This document shows positions 8,838 through 17,922 of a stretch of DNA of 64,000 bases, in pieces. Position 1 is the first letter of the stretch. Each line of letters begins with the position of its first letter. The notes below the pieces were generated by a model that made no database searches, had not been told where the DNA came from, and worked only from the letters and a program-made list of their open reading frames with translations. A program made the translations under genes and the position numbers. The stretch comes from Haloarcula sp. H-GB4 (GTDB lineage: Archaea; Halobacteriota; Halobacteria; Halobacteriales; Haloarculaceae): NCBI RefSeq assembly GCF_030848575.1, contig NZ_JAVDDX010000002.1:434001-498000 (forward strand), given 5' to 3'.

Positions 8838-9818
8838 TCATCGGCTGGTCGTGCCGAGACCGGGAATCGCGACCCGGTCTTCGACGTATTCCATCACCAG
8901 TGACGCCGAGATAACAAGCGCAAGGTACAGCAGGCCGGCGAGGACGAACAGTTCCGTGTACCGGTAGGTCTCGCTAGCGATCGCGTCGGTTCGCTCGAAC
9001 AGTTCGCGGACGGTGATGAAACTCGCTAGCGACGAGTACTTGATGAGGTACACCAGTTCGTTCGACCAGCCCGGAATCGCGTAGCGCAGGCCCTGTGGCA
9101 GGACCACGTGCCGTATCCCGTCAACCTTCGAGAGCCCGATTGAACGAGCGGCGGTGAGTTGCCCTTCCGGGACAGAGTTCAGCGCTGACCGAATGTACTC
9201 CGACTGGTAGGCGGCGCTGTTGAGCGTGAACGCGATGACAGCCACCCAGAACGCCTGCGCGGGGATGAATCCAGTCCCGACCACGGGCAGTTCACGGATG
9301 ATCGTCGTCAGTGGCGTCGCAAAGTAGAGGACGAACAACTGGGCGAGCAGCGGCGTCCCGCGGAACAGTTCAGTATACCCCAGTGCAAGTGAACGGGTGA
9401 GGGTTCCGCCGTATACCCGAGCCACACTGAGTGGGACGGCGATAAGGAACCCCAGCGCGATACCTAGCAGCGTCAACAGTATCGTTGCCCACACGCCGGT
9501 CGCCAGTGGCGGCAGGTATGGAATCGACGCCGCCAGGAACTCGAAGAAGCCGGCGACCCAGCCGACGGGGACCCCGACTGGACCGAGACTCGACGCGAGA
9601 CCGCCAAGCGTTGACGCGACCGATTCGAACGGTGCAGTCGGGAAAAACGACGTGTTGCGCTCGATGAGCGCGCCGTCTAGTAGGAAGTCGTTCGTCCAGC
9701 GCACGATGAGCCACGTCCAGAAGACTGCGACAGTAAGCAGCGTCAGCGGCTGGTCGGTCACTCCAGCAGCACGGGCACGGAGCGTTCGCCCGGCAGTCGT
9801 GGACTCCGGCGTCCCCAT
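8838..9818 (-). CDS. Polar amino-acid ABC transporter permease
   Basis: This 326-residue protein of the HisMQ/GlnP type has several transmembrane segments and the EAA loop, which contacts the ATPase (EGQLTAARSIGLSKVDG, then PQGLRYAIP). A longer-than-usual N-terminal part with two predicted membrane helices precedes the conserved core (TILLTLLGIALGFL). It is the last gene of a four-gene minus-strand operon (binding protein, permease, ATPase, permease) and starts three bases after the ATPase stop. The substrate is an amino acid by family; the exact one cannot be read. Confidence 0.9.
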   Translation of the reverse strand: MGTPESTTAGRTLRARAAGVTDQPLTLLTVAVFWTWLIVRWTNDFLLDGALIERNTSFFPTAPFESVASTLGGLASSLGPVGVPVGWVAGFFEFLAASIPYLPPLATGVWATILLTLLGIALGFLIAVPLSVARVYGGTLTRSLALGYTELFRGTPLLAQLFVLYFATPLTTIIRELPVVGTGFIPAQAFWVAVIAFTLNSAAYQSEYIRSALNSVPEGQLTAARSIGLSKVDGIRHVVLPQGLRYAIPGWSNELVYLIKYSSLASFITVRELFERTDAIASETYRYTELFVLAGLLYLALVISASLVMEYVEDRVAIPGLGTTSR

Positions 9819-9821
9819 CGG

Positions 9822-10574
9822 TCACTCCTCCTCGTGGGCCGTTTCGAGACGGCTGAGAAACTCACCGGTCCGGGCCGCTTGAGGGTTCTCGAACAACTGT
9901 TCCGGCGGGCCGTGTTCGACGATCCGTCCGTCGTCAAGGAAGATGATGTCCGACGCCGCCGACCGCGCGAACCCCATCTCGTGGCTGACAACGAGCATCG
10001 TGATGCCCTCGGAAGCGAGGTCGCGCATCACTTCGACGACCTCGCCGACGAGTTCGGGGTCGAGCGCGCTGGTCGGCTCGTCGAACAGGAGGAGCTTCGG
10101 GTCCATGGCGAGCGCGCGGGCGATGCCGACGCGCTGCTTCTGGCCGCCCGAGAGTTCCGCGGGGTAGGAGTCAGCCTGATCCAGTAGCCCGACCTGTTCG
10201 AGGTGTTCGTACCCTTTCTCCTGCGCCGCCGCTTTGTCCATCCCACGGACCTTCCGCAGGCCGAGCGTAATGTTTCCGAGTGCCGTGAGATGGGCGAAGA
10301 GGTTGAAATCCTGGAACACCATCCCGACCTGTTTTCGGAGTTCGTTCACGTCAGTGTCGGCGTCAGTGACGCAGTCGCCGTCGAGATAGATATCGCCGCC
10401 GTTGATCTCGGTGAGGCGGTTCACACAGCGCAGCATCGTCGACTTGCCGCTTCCGCTGGGACCGATAACCACGTCGACATCGCCAGCGTCCATCTCGAAG
10501 CTGACGCCGGAGAGTACCTGTTCCTCGCCGTAGGACTTGTACACGTCGTCAAGTTCCAACAGCGGGTCGCTCAT
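9822..10574 (-). CDS. glnQ: Polar amino-acid ABC transporter ATP-binding protein
   Basis: This 250-residue ABC ATPase has Walker A GPSGSGKST at 38-46, the signature LSGGQKQR, Walker B LLLFDEPTS and the H-loop (VVSHEMGFA), all typical of the GlnQ/HisP group. Its ATG overlaps the stop of the upstream permease by four bases, indicating translational coupling. It energises the two permeases in this operon. Confidence 0.93.
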   Translation of the reverse strand: MSDPLLELDDVYKSYGEEQVLSGVSFEMDAGDVDVVIGPSGSGKSTMLRCVNRLTEINGGDIYLDGDCVTDADTDVNELRKQVGMVFQDFNLFAHLTALGNITLGLRKVRGMDKAAAQEKGYEHLEQVGLLDQADSYPAELSGGQKQRVGIARALAMDPKLLLFDEPTSALDPELVGEVVEVMRDLASEGITMLVVSHEMGFARSAASDIIFLDDGRIVEHGPPEQLFENPQAARTGEFLSRLETAHEEE

Positions 10575-11251
10575 GCCCGCTCACCGCCGGGAATGCTGAA
10601 GTGGTCGTCGACGTAGTCGAGCGAACGGTTCGTCACGAACGTGAGAACGAAGTAGATGAGGCTCACAGTTAGGAAAATCTCAAGCGCAGCGGTGCTCTGA
10701 CCGCCTTGATAGAGGTTCTGGCCGACGGTCAGCAGCTCGCCGAGGCCGATGACGATGGCGATACTCGTGTCTTTCAGGACGATCGTGAACTCGTTCTGGA
10801 AGCCGGGCACGCTCCGACGAAGCGCTTGTGGGACAACGACGCTACGGATCGCTTGTAGCCGGCCCATGCCGACGGCGCGAGCGGCTTCCAGTTGCCCCTC
10901 GTCGACGCTCTGGAGCGCGCCACGGAATATCTGTGACTGGTAGGCGGCGCTCCGGAGCCCGAGTGCGATGGTCGCGGTCACGAAGGCGCTGCTCGACACC
11001 GAGAGACCGAAGAACAGCAAGATAATGATGACGAGCAGCGGCGTCCCGCGAAGGACGACGCCGGCCGTCTCGACGGCGCGTTTGAGCGGGCCACGGCCGT
11101 ACACCTCAACGGCTCCCGCCGGGAACCCGAGCAGAAAGCCAAGCAGAATGCTCGCCGCCGTCAGGGCGACCGTGACACCCGTGCCGACGAGTAGCAAGTC
11201 GAGGTTCCCAATGACGAACGCCCAGTCACTCTGCAACGGGAGGGGTGGCAT
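10571..11251 (-). CDS. Polar amino-acid ABC transporter permease
   Basis: This 226-residue HisMQ-type permease has five or so hydrophobic segments. Its EAA loop reads EGQLEAARAVGMGRLQA followed by PQALRRSVPG. It probably forms a heterodimer with the permease at 8838-9818. It is the second gene of the operon: its start is three bases after the binding-protein stop, and its 3' end overlaps the ATPase start. Confidence 0.92.
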   Translation of the reverse strand: MPPLPLQSDWAFVIGNLDLLLVGTGVTVALTAASILLGFLLGFPAGAVEVYGRGPLKRAVETAGVVLRGTPLLVIIILLFFGLSVSSSAFVTATIALGLRSAAYQSQIFRGALQSVDEGQLEAARAVGMGRLQAIRSVVVPQALRRSVPGFQNEFTIVLKDTSIAIVIGLGELLTVGQNLYQGGQSTAALEIFLTVSLIYFVLTFVTNRSLDYVDDHFSIPGGERA

Positions 11252-11254
11252 CGG

Positions 11255-12055
11255 TTACTGCTGGCCGAACCACTTGTTCGTCAGGTCCTGATAGGTACTC
11301 CCATCCCTGACGGTGGACAGGCCGTCGTTGAGCGCCTGCGTGAACTCATCGTCGCCATCGCGGACGCCAAAGCCGAAGTTCTCGCCCGTCTCGTAGGTGA
11401 ACGCGATGGAGACCGGACGCTGGGCGGCGAACGTCTGTGCGACCGGTTCGTCGATGACAACCGCATCGATGTTACCGTTCTGAAGGTCCTCGACAGCCAG
11501 CACGTAGTTGCCATAGGAGTTGTAGTTCGACTCATCGAGGTTCCCCGGCGAGATGAGTTCGTCCTGTACCGTCGTCTCGCCAGTTGTCCCCTTCTGTGCG
11601 CCGATGGGGCGTCCGGAGAGGTCCGACAGGGACGCCGGCGCGAAGTCGCCGTCCTCGCGGACGACGATCGCCTGATTCGAACTGTAGTACGGATCGGTGA
11701 AGTCGATCGTTTCGTCGCGCTCGTCGTTGATCGTCATCCCAGCAGCGACCACGTCGATGTTGTCGTTCGTCAACGCGGGAATCAGGGACTTGAACTCGTA
11801 CTCTTCCCAGCCGGCTAGGGTGTAGTCGGTCTCGTCAACGACCGCTTCAAGCAGATCGATGTCGAACCCGACGAGTTCGCCGTCCTGCTTCATCTCGAAC
11901 GGAGGGAACCCCGGCGCAGTTCCGGCAGTGATTTCGGTACTACCGTCGCCGCCGTCACCGCCACCGCCGCCGAAACAGCCGGCAAGCGAGACGGTTACTG
12001 CGGTTCCACCGACCGTGGAGAGATACTGGCGTCGCGAAAGGCCGTTGTCTGACAT
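11255..12055 (-). CDS. Amino-acid ABC transporter substrate-binding lipoprotein (Tat)
   Basis: The 266-residue protein has a Tat motif (LSRRQYLST) and a lipobox (VSLAGCFG), followed by a Gly/Asp linker. The rest is a family-3 solute-binding fold with typical elements: FPPFEMKQDGELVGFDIDLL, VVAAGMTINDERDETIDFT and a C-terminal LTNKWFGQQ. The ATG at 12053-12055 is preferred over an upstream in-frame GTG because it places RR close to the N-terminus. It opens the four-gene operon and should capture a polar amino acid outside the membrane. Confidence 0.93.
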   Translation of the reverse strand: MSDNGLSRRQYLSTVGGTAVTVSLAGCFGGGGGDGGDGSTEITAGTAPGFPPFEMKQDGELVGFDIDLLEAVVDETDYTLAGWEEYEFKSLIPALTNDNIDVVAAGMTINDERDETIDFTDPYYSSNQAIVVREDGDFAPASLSDLSGRPIGAQKGTTGETTVQDELISPGNLDESNYNSYGNYVLAVEDLQNGNIDAVVIDEPVAQTFAAQRPVSIAFTYETGENFGFGVRDGDDEFTQALNDGLSTVRDGSTYQDLTNKWFGQQ

Positions 12056-12119
12056 AATCCTCACCACACGACAGACCCGAATATATCTTACGTGTTACCC
12101 ACGGGGGTGGTACTTGTAT

Positions 12120-12608
12120 TCAATCGTCAGCGCGTGCTGTGTGCTGGGTATCGGCCGATTGCACTGACGGCGACTCCGCCGTATCGGTGTAGGCCCACGC
12201 CGTCGCCGCGACCATCGCGCCGAAGATAAGCTGTGCGGCCCCGTGGTGGAGCACCTGCGCCGTGGCACCGAAGTTGAAGATGGTGTTCGCGCCGAGGAGG
12301 ACTTGCACTGGGAGCACGACCGTTGCGACGGCAGTTGCGAGCTTGATCCGCCGGCTGTACTCGCCGCGCCACGCGGCAATTGTTGATCCGAGAATGCCAA
12401 ATCCGGTAACCATTGCGACTAAACGGTGGAACCACTCGACGAAACTCGCCCAGTTTGCGGGGAACAGCCCCATCCAGCCGTCACAGAACGGCCAGCGTGC
12501 CTCACAGGTCAGCCCGGCACCGATAGCACCGGTGTACACGCCGAGCAGGATGAGTGCGAACGTCAGCACCGTCGTCGTCGCCACCAGTCGGCGGAAACGG
12601 GTGGTCAT
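12120..12608 (-). CDS. ctaA: Half-size CtaA/COX15-type heme A synthase
   Basis: Heme A synthase oxidises heme O for cytochrome oxidases. This protein has about 162 residues and four membrane helices, half the length of bacterial CtaA, matching the short archaeal form. Visible landmarks are a Cys pair (TCEARWPFC) and two membrane His sites (EWFHRLVA and VLHHGAAQ), the expected heme ligands. The start is the ATG at 12606-12608, three codons inside the open frame. It is on the same strand as the ABC operon but upstream of it, 64 bases before the binding-protein start, so co-transcription is possible. Confidence 0.85.
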   Translation of the reverse strand: MTTRFRRLVATTTVLTFALILLGVYTGAIGAGLTCEARWPFCDGWMGLFPANWASFVEWFHRLVAMVTGFGILGSTIAAWRGEYSRRIKLATAVATVVLPVQVLLGANTIFNFGATAQVLHHGAAQLIFGAMVAATAWAYTDTAESPSVQSADTQHTARADD

Positions 12609-12736
12609 ACCTAGCACTTCGGTTGCACGTACTTATGCTCTCTTTTCCCGCTCTGCCGACAAGTGCAATTATCTTTGCTGATACTCCCGGAGTCATCTTT
12701 ATCTACAGGTGTGTTGGAATGGAACATACCTAGCTT

Positions 12737-14650
12737 ATGTTCGAACAGATCCGCACCTACATCTACGGCCAGGGGTCCCGTTCTTCGGACGCTGGGGCCC
12801 GGCGGGCGGACGGCGGGTTCGTCGCGAGTGACGGACAGACTCGCTTTTTGATCGACGCTATTGACCCAAACTCGCCGCATCTCGACGATTGCTTCGACGA
12901 CCCGGATAAGGCCGCTATCGGGACCCAGCACGTCGAGCGACAGTTCGACCTCGAACCTAACGAACTCCAAGCGCTGATCGACGACTACGAAGCCGCCGGG
13001 ATCAGCCAGCGCGAGTTCATCGCAACACAGGGCTTTGTCACCGAATCGCTCGTCGAAGGTGCGTTCGATCAACTCCGAGACGAACTCGGTCCGGACGCAC
13101 AGGCCGCTATTGACTCTGTCGAGGCGGAGCTCCGCGATGGGCTGCAAACGACGCAGTCTCTCTCTCAGGCCGGCGTCAACGCGTTCACCGAACCCACAGC
13201 GGAAAGCGGCTCCAGCAGCGGGTTCGACTATCACGACATACTACAGCATATTGGAACACCGCTCTTTGTTCTGGATCCGAACGGCGATATCCTTAGCTGG
13301 AACAGTTCGATCGAAAACCTCACCGGCGTCTCTGAAGCCGAAGCAAAGGAAATGGAGATGGCCAGCATGGCGTTCTATCCGGACGGCCGACGCGGACAGA
13401 CGCTCGCTGACAAGGTTCTCGACGCCCCGGAGACGACCCACACGGAGTACGATGTGCCGAAAGTCGAGGACGAGGACTTCACGCTGTACCGCGACACGAG
13501 CGTAATGGCCGACCAGCATGGGAATGAACGTCATATCTCGTTCAGTGCTGCCCCGATTTACGATGACGACGGCGAACTCATCGCGGTCGTTGAAATGGTT
13601 CAGGACCGAACTGACGAGGCCAACCGTCACGAGGCTGTGACGAGCCTAGTCAATGAGGTTAAATCGACCATGGCTGCACTCAAGAACGGCCGCCTCGACG
13701 CCCGGGCGTCGTTCGACCGGACCGACGGCGGTGAGTACGTCGACGACCAACTGTACGGAGTCGTCGGCTCGCTCAACGATATGGCTGAACAGGTCGAGCA
13801 GTTAGCGGACCAGGTAGACGAGCAGGCACAGCAACTCGCAGTCACTATCGAGCAGGCGAATTCGTCCGCAGCGGACGTCGAGACCCGGGTAACCGAGCAG
13901 ACGGACTCCCTCACGCAGGCGGCCGACAACATCCAGGACATCGGGGCCGGGATGGAGGAGGTCGCCGCGACGTCTAGCGAAGTGGCGTCAGCGGCCCAGC
14001 GCGCGAAGGCGGCCGCTGAGGACGGGTCGGACGCCGGTGAAGCTGTCATGGACGTTACCGACGGGCTTGCCGAGACGAGCGAAGACCTCGTGGACACCGT
14101 CACCGACCTTGACGACCAGATGGACGAGGTGAGCGAGATCGTCGAGATAATCGCCGACGTGGCGGAGCAGACGAATATGCTCGCGCTGAACGCCAACATC
14201 GAGGCGGCCAGAGCCGGCGAAAGCGGGAGCGGGTTCGCTGTCGTTGCCGACGAGGTCAAGACACTCGCCAACGAGACGGGCGAGTACGCCTCCGAGATTT
14301 CGACGAGCATTACGACGATTCAGAATCAGGCGACCGAGACGGCCGAAATGGTCGAGACCTCTCACGAACAGGTCGAGCGTGCGGAGTCCGAGATCGAAGA
14401 CGCGCTGGATGCACTTGACCAGATTTCCGACGCCGTTGAGGAAGCGACACGGGGCATTCAGGAGGTTGCCGACGCCAACGACGACCAGGCGAGCGCTATC
14501 GAGAACGTGACTTCGATGGTCGAAGACGCACAGAACCACGCCCAAGAAGCTGAAACGGCAACGAAAGAGATCGTCAAGGCCACCGATAGACAGGAAGATG
14601 CGGTCACCGAACTGACCGACCGAGTCGGCGAACTCACCAACGCAGACTGA
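12737..14650 (+). CDS. Soluble halobacterial transducer (methyl-accepting chemotaxis protein) with PAS domain
   Basis: This 637-residue chemoreceptor has no transmembrane helix and is therefore cytoplasmic. Residues about 1-150 form a helical acidic region of unknown fold. A PAS domain follows at about 166-295 (GTPLFVLDPNGDILSWNSS). Next come a short HAMP-like linker and a long coiled-coil signalling domain with the conserved hairpin tip (VAEQTNMLALNANIEAARAG), where CheW and CheA bind. Glu/Gln-rich heptads are probable methylation sites. The PAS ligand or redox cue is unknown. The gene stands alone, divergent from ctaA across 128 bases, with a T-rich TATA-like stretch near 12696-12704. Confidence 0.92.
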   Translation: MFEQIRTYIYGQGSRSSDAGARRADGGFVASDGQTRFLIDAIDPNSPHLDDCFDDPDKAAIGTQHVERQFDLEPNELQALIDDYEAAGISQREFIATQGFVTESLVEGAFDQLRDELGPDAQAAIDSVEAELRDGLQTTQSLSQAGVNAFTEPTAESGSSSGFDYHDILQHIGTPLFVLDPNGDILSWNSSIENLTGVSEAEAKEMEMASMAFYPDGRRGQTLADKVLDAPETTHTEYDVPKVEDEDFTLYRDTSVMADQHGNERHISFSAAPIYDDDGELIAVVEMVQDRTDEANRHEAVTSLVNEVKSTMAALKNGRLDARASFDRTDGGEYVDDQLYGVVGSLNDMAEQVEQLADQVDEQAQQLAVTIEQANSSAADVETRVTEQTDSLTQAADNIQDIGAGMEEVAATSSEVASAAQRAKAAAEDGSDAGEAVMDVTDGLAETSEDLVDTVTDLDDQMDEVSEIVEIIADVAEQTNMLALNANIEAARAGESGSGFAVVADEVKTLANETGEYASEISTSITTIQNQATETAEMVETSHEQVERAESEIEDALDALDQISDAVEEATRGIQEVADANDDQASAIENVTSMVEDAQNHAQEAETATKEIVKATDRQEDAVTELTDRVGELTNAD

Positions 14651-14750
14651 GGCTCGCGGCCGGTTCATCGCGGCGGGTGCCCAGCGACAACTGTTTCCCA
14701 ATTGATGGGATACGACCGGGGCAAAATCCGCTGCAACCGGCCGGTATTCG

Positions 14751-14764
14751 ACAACCGTCGTTGT
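14751..14764. promoter_or_regulatory. Inverted repeat upstream of the malic enzyme promoter
   Basis: ACAAC-CGTC-GTTGT has perfect 5-base arms and lies about 30 bases upstream of the TATA-like CTTTTTTA (14793-14800) of the malic enzyme gene. An operator role is inferred from position only, and the arms are short. Confidence 0.3.
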
Positions 14765-14822
14765 ACCGCTCGTCCGTTGACGGTAAACTTGTCTTTTTTA
14801 CAGTTGGGTTCGACATCCGGAT

Positions 14823-17075
14823 ATGGGACTTGACGAGGACGCACTGGAGTACCACCGGAGCAAGCCGCCGGGGAAGATAGAGATTGCGACAACGAAGCCG
14901 ACAAACACACAGCGGGACCTCTCGCTGGCGTACTCGCCTGGCGTGGCCGCGCCGTGTGAGGCGATCGACAAAGACCCCGAGAAGGCCTTCGAGTACACCG
15001 CGAAAGGGAACCTCGTTGGCGTCGTCTCCGACGGGTCCGCCGTGCTCGGTCTCGGTGACATCGGTCCGGAAGCCGGGAAGCCGGTCATGGAGGGGAAGGG
15101 CGTGCTGTTCAAGCGGTTTGCCGATATCGACGTGTTCGACGTGGAACTGGACACGGACAACGCCGAGGCGATGATACAGACGGTGGCGGCAATGGAGCCG
15201 ACCTTCGGCGGTATCAACCTCGAAGATATCGCCGCCCCGGAGTGTTTCGAGGTCGAGCGCCGACTCAGCGAGAAACTCGACATTCCGGTGTTCCACGATG
15301 ACCAACACGGGACCGCGATCATCTCCGGCGCGGCGCTGGTCAACGCGGCCGACATCGCCGACAAGGAACTGGAGGACCTGGAGGTCGTCTTCTCCGGGGC
15401 CGGAGCGTCCGCGATTGCATCCGCGAAGTTCTACGTCTCGCTGGGCGTCTCGAAGGACAACATCACGATGTGTGACTCCTCGGGCATCATCACCGAGGAA
15501 CGAGCGACTCACGAAGAACTCAACCGATTCAAACAGGAGTTCGCCCGGGACATCCCAGAGGGCGACCTCGCCGACGCGATGGAGGGGGCAGACGTGTTCG
15601 TCGGGCTCTCTGTCGGTGGCATCGTCGACCAAGAGATGGTTCGGTCGATGGCCAGCGATCCCATCATCTTCGCGATGGCCAACCCGGACCCCGAAATCGC
15701 GTACGAGGACGCCAAGGCCGCCCGCGACGACACGGTTATCATGGCGACCGGCCGTTCAGACTATCCGAATCAGGTCAACAACGTCCTCGGGTTCCCGTTC
15801 ATCTTCCGTGGCGCGCTCGATGTGCGGGCGACCGAAATCAACGAGGAGATGAAGGTGGCAGCGGCCCGCGCACTGGCCGATCTCGCAAGGCAGGACGTAC
15901 CCGACGAGGTCGTCAAGGCCTACGGCGACCAGCCGCTGCAGTTCGGTCCCGACTACATCATTCCGAAACCACTGGACCCGCGGGTCCTGTTCGAGGTGAC
16001 TCCCGCGGTCGCCGAAGCCGCCATCGAGAGCGGCGCAGCACGGACGGAAATCGATACGGAAGCCTACGTCGAAGAACTTGAAGCCCGGCTGGGCAAGTCC
16101 CGCGAGATGATGCGTGTCGTGCTCAATAAGGCCAAGAGCGACCCCCAGCGGGTCGTGCTCGCCGAGGGCCACGACGAGAAGATGATCCGCGCGGCCTACC
16201 AGCTGGTCGAACAGGGTATCGCCGAGCCAATACTCATCGGCGACGCCGACCGCATCGAGTCCACGCGCCGGAAGTTCGGCCTGGAGTTCGACCCCGTCGT
16301 CGTTGATCCCGAGACGGCCGACGTGGCCGACTACGCCGACCGGCTGTACGAACTCCGCCAGCGGAAAGGCATCACGCGCCGCGAGGCTGACGAACTCATT
16401 CGGGACGGGAACTACCTCGGCAGCGTGATGGTCGAGATGGGCGACGCCGACGCGATGCTGACCGGCCTCACCCACCACTACCCCTCCGCCCTGCGCCCGC
16501 CGCTGCAGGTCATCGGCACGGCCGACGACGCCGACTACGCGGCCGGGGTGTACATGCTGACGTTCAAGAACCGTGTCATCTTCTGTGCGGACACCACGGT
16601 CAATCAGGACCCCGACACGGACGTACTGGAGGAGGTCACCCGCCACACCGGGGAACTGGCCCGTCGGTTCAACGTCGAACCGCGCGCGGCGATGCTGTCG
16701 TACTCGAACTTCGGCAGCGTCGACACCAGCGGAACACAGAAGATCCGCCGAGCGGTGTCCCGTCTGCAGGACGACGACCGCGTGGACTTCCCGGTCGACG
16801 GCGAGATGCAGGCCGACACCGCCGTCGTCGAGGATATCCTGCAAGATACCTACGAGTTCTCCGAACTCGATGACCCCGCGAACGTCCTCGTGTTCCCCAA
16901 CCTCGAAGCCGGGAACATCGGCTACAAACTTCTCCAGCGGCTGGGCGGCGCTGAGGCTATCGGCCCGATGCTCGTCGGCATGGACAAGCCGGTTCACGTC
17001 CTCCAGCGTGGCGACGAGGTCAAGGATATCGTGAACCTCGCGGGCGTTGCCGTCGTCGACGCACAGCAGGAGTAA
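14823..17075 (+). CDS. maeB: Malic enzyme with C-terminal phosphotransacetylase domain
   Basis: The 750-residue fusion is of the MaeB type. The N-terminal ~420 residues are malic enzyme (malate to pyruvate plus CO2, usually with NADP+), with [22 protein letters not shown] and a nucleotide-binding GAGASAIA. The C-terminal ~320 residues resemble phosphotransacetylase, which in MaeB enzymes is usually regulatory. The enzyme links the citric acid cycle to pyruvate and NADPH supply. The ATG lies about 27 bases after a T-rich TATA box, consistent with a leaderless message. The last 16 codons plus stop (17025-17075) recur at 17170-17220. Long opposite-strand frames here are shadows. Confidence 0.95.
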   Translation: MGLDEDALEYHRSKPPGKIEIATTKPTNTQRDLSLAYSPGVAAPCEAIDKDPEKAFEYTAKGNLVGVVSDGSAVLGLGDIGPEAGKPVMEGKGVLFKRFADIDVFDVELDTDNAEAMIQTVAAMEPTFGGINLEDIAAPECFEVERRLSEKLDIPVFHDDQHGTAIISGAALVNAADIADKELEDLEVVFSGAGASAIASAKFYVSLGVSKDNITMCDSSGIITEERATHEELNRFKQEFARDIPEGDLADAMEGADVFVGLSVGGIVDQEMVRSMASDPIIFAMANPDPEIAYEDAKAARDDTVIMATGRSDYPNQVNNVLGFPFIFRGALDVRATEINEEMKVAAARALADLARQDVPDEVVKAYGDQPLQFGPDYIIPKPLDPRVLFEVTPAVAEAAIESGAARTEIDTEAYVEELEARLGKSREMMRVVLNKAKSDPQRVVLAEGHDEKMIRAAYQLVEQGIAEPILIGDADRIESTRRKFGLEFDPVVVDPETADVADYADRLYELRQRKGITRREADELIRDGNYLGSVMVEMGDADAMLTGLTHHYPSALRPPLQVIGTADDADYAAGVYMLTFKNRVIFCADTTVNQDPDTDVLEEVTRHTGELARRFNVEPRAAMLSYSNFGSVDTSGTQKIRRAVSRLQDDDRVDFPVDGEMQADTAVVEDILQDTYEFSELDDPANVLVFPNLEAGNIGYKLLQRLGGAEAIGPMLVGMDKPVHVLQRGDEVKDIVNLAGVAVVDAQQE
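17025..17075 (+). repeat. maeB 3' end, functional copy of a 51-base duplication
   Basis: These are the last 16 codons and stop of maeB. They pair with 17170-17220 at 47 of 51 positions. All four differences are at third codon positions and leave the peptide [16 protein letters not shown] unchanged. Confidence 0.9.
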
Positions 17076-17096
17076 CGGGCGCGAGCGAAGCGAGCG

Positions 17097-17114
17097 TTTT
17101 TCGCCCACGTTTTT
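17097..17114 (+). terminator. T-tract terminator(s) after maeB
   Basis: Two T5 tracts (17097-17101 and 17110-17114) follow the maeB stop, behind a GGGCG...CGCCC inverted pair. Archaeal termination commonly occurs at such U-runs. Confidence 0.45.
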
Positions 17115-17169
17115 CGAGGAGTGGTGTGCGAGTGCTGCGAGCACACCCGACGCTAAAAAAGGTGGGAGC

Positions 17170-17220
17170 GACATCGTGAACCTTGCCGGCGTTGCCGTCG
17201 TCGACGCACAGCAAGAGTAA
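17170..17220 (+). pseudogene. Orphan duplicate of the maeB 3' end
   Basis: The 51 bases encode the same 16 C-terminal residues and the same TAA as maeB but have no gene body in front of them. They are separated from the real end by 94 bases of GCGAGC-rich and T-tract sequence, and a T6 run follows at 17233-17238. The absence of any amino-acid change suggests this end once belonged to a working, diverged maeB copy. It could be the remnant of a recombined or deleted paralogue. Confidence 0.75.
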
Positions 17221-17232
17221 CCGACATAGCCG

Positions 17233-17238
17233 TTTTTT
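17233..17238 (+). terminator. T6 tract after the orphan maeB end
   Basis: TTTTTT sits 13 bases after the duplicated TAA, as expected if the terminator moved with the duplicated gene end. Confidence 0.35.
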
Positions 17239-17257
17239 CAGGTGTTTGCTGCGGAAC

Positions 17258-17277
17258 GCGCAAAGCGCGCTTCGCGC
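17258..17277. repeat. Near-perfect 20-base GCGC palindrome
   Basis: GCGCAAAGCGCGCTTCGCGC is self-complementary except for one base pair of positions. It lies between the orphan maeB end and the convergent small membrane gene. Confidence 0.45.
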
Positions 17278-17328
17278 TGAAACCAGTTCGAAAAACGCAG
17301 CGTTCTGGCCTGTCGCCGGAACGCGATG

Positions 17329-17589
17329 TCACGTACCGTCTCGCCGTCGACCGCGGGTCGGTGGGTGGACAAAGAGCGCATCGATGACCGCCACAGCGCC
17401 AGCGAGTGCGCCGCCAGCGATTGCCGCCTGAAGCGAGAGGCCCAGAACAACCGCGGCGGCGAGTGTGAAGACGAACACCGCGGGAATGACGGCGAGTACG
17501 AGGTCGTGCCGCGTCGGCGACTGACGCGGCAACAGTTGCTCGACGTACTGTCCGTTGAAACCGTCTGGTCCGTCAGTTCTGGTACTCAA
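17329..17589 (-). CDS. Small two-helix membrane protein (TTG start)
   Basis: The 86-residue protein has a polar N-terminus, two hydrophobic segments (LVLAVIPAVFVFTLAAAVVL and a second Ala/Gly-rich helix) and a basic tail ending PPTRGRRRDGT. The frame has no ATG. It begins with TTG at 17587-17589, preceded six bases upstream by a very strong Shine-Dalgarno sequence (5'-GGGAGGTGA). An AT-rich TATA candidate lies at about 17626-17636, so a leadered message of about 15 bases is likely. No family is recognised, and its function is unknown. Confidence 0.65.
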   Translation of the reverse strand: MSTRTDGPDGFNGQYVEQLLPRQSPTRHDLVLAVIPAVFVFTLAAAVVLGLSLQAAIAGGALAGAVAVIDALFVHPPTRGRRRDGT

Positions 17590-17595
17590 CGTAGC

Positions 17596-17604
17596 TCACC
17601 TCCC
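17596..17604 (-). promoter_or_regulatory. Strong Shine-Dalgarno site supporting a TTG start
   Basis: The minus strand reads GGGAGGTGA, an almost full match to the anti-Shine-Dalgarno of archaeal 16S rRNA. It lies six bases before the TTG at 17589 and decides the start of the 86-residue membrane protein. Confidence 0.7.
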
Positions 17605-17894
17605 ACTATATACTATCCCATTTCTAATATATAAAATTTGGTCTGTGTGACGTTGCCCGAACGTACGTGATAACAGGTGCAACTATTTTCATAACTTATG
17701 GAGATTATTAGCTGTGAAAGACGACTGACGGAGAGCCTTGTATCCCCCCGCTACAAGTAGTTCTATCTGTATTCAGGTATTCTCTCAGAACCGCAGTCGT
17801 ATGTGATATTTCAAGCACGACAGCCGTGTGCTGAGTAAGACGCTACAACAGCTACGTGCCACTGCTGGCAGTAATGCGAAAGAAGGCGATGTCG

Positions 17895-17916
17895 CCGGTC
17901 GGCAGTTGCCGGCCGG
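17895..17916 (-). terminator. Hairpin after the RNase H-like gene
   Basis: CCGGTCGGC-AGTT-GCCGGCCGG forms a 9-base stem with one mismatch. It sits just past the RNase H-like stop on its strand and is followed by a CTTCTTTC pyrimidine run. Archaeal terminators do not need hairpins, so the role is tentative. Confidence 0.3.
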
Positions 17917-17922
17917 GTCCCG

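Larger units (their letters stand above)
17590..17922. other. AT-rich intergenic region without a visible gene
   Basis: This 333-base stretch is much richer in A+T than its surroundings. It contains the promoter and ribosome site of the small membrane gene at its left end. A 9-base hairpin lies at its right end (17895-17916). No frame of convincing codon bias is visible on either strand; a small RNA cannot be excluded. Confidence 0.5.

Noticed and set aside
15756..17174. 472-residue open frame antisense to maeB
   Set aside because: Shadow of the malic enzyme-phosphotransacetylase gene, with no domain and no promoter.
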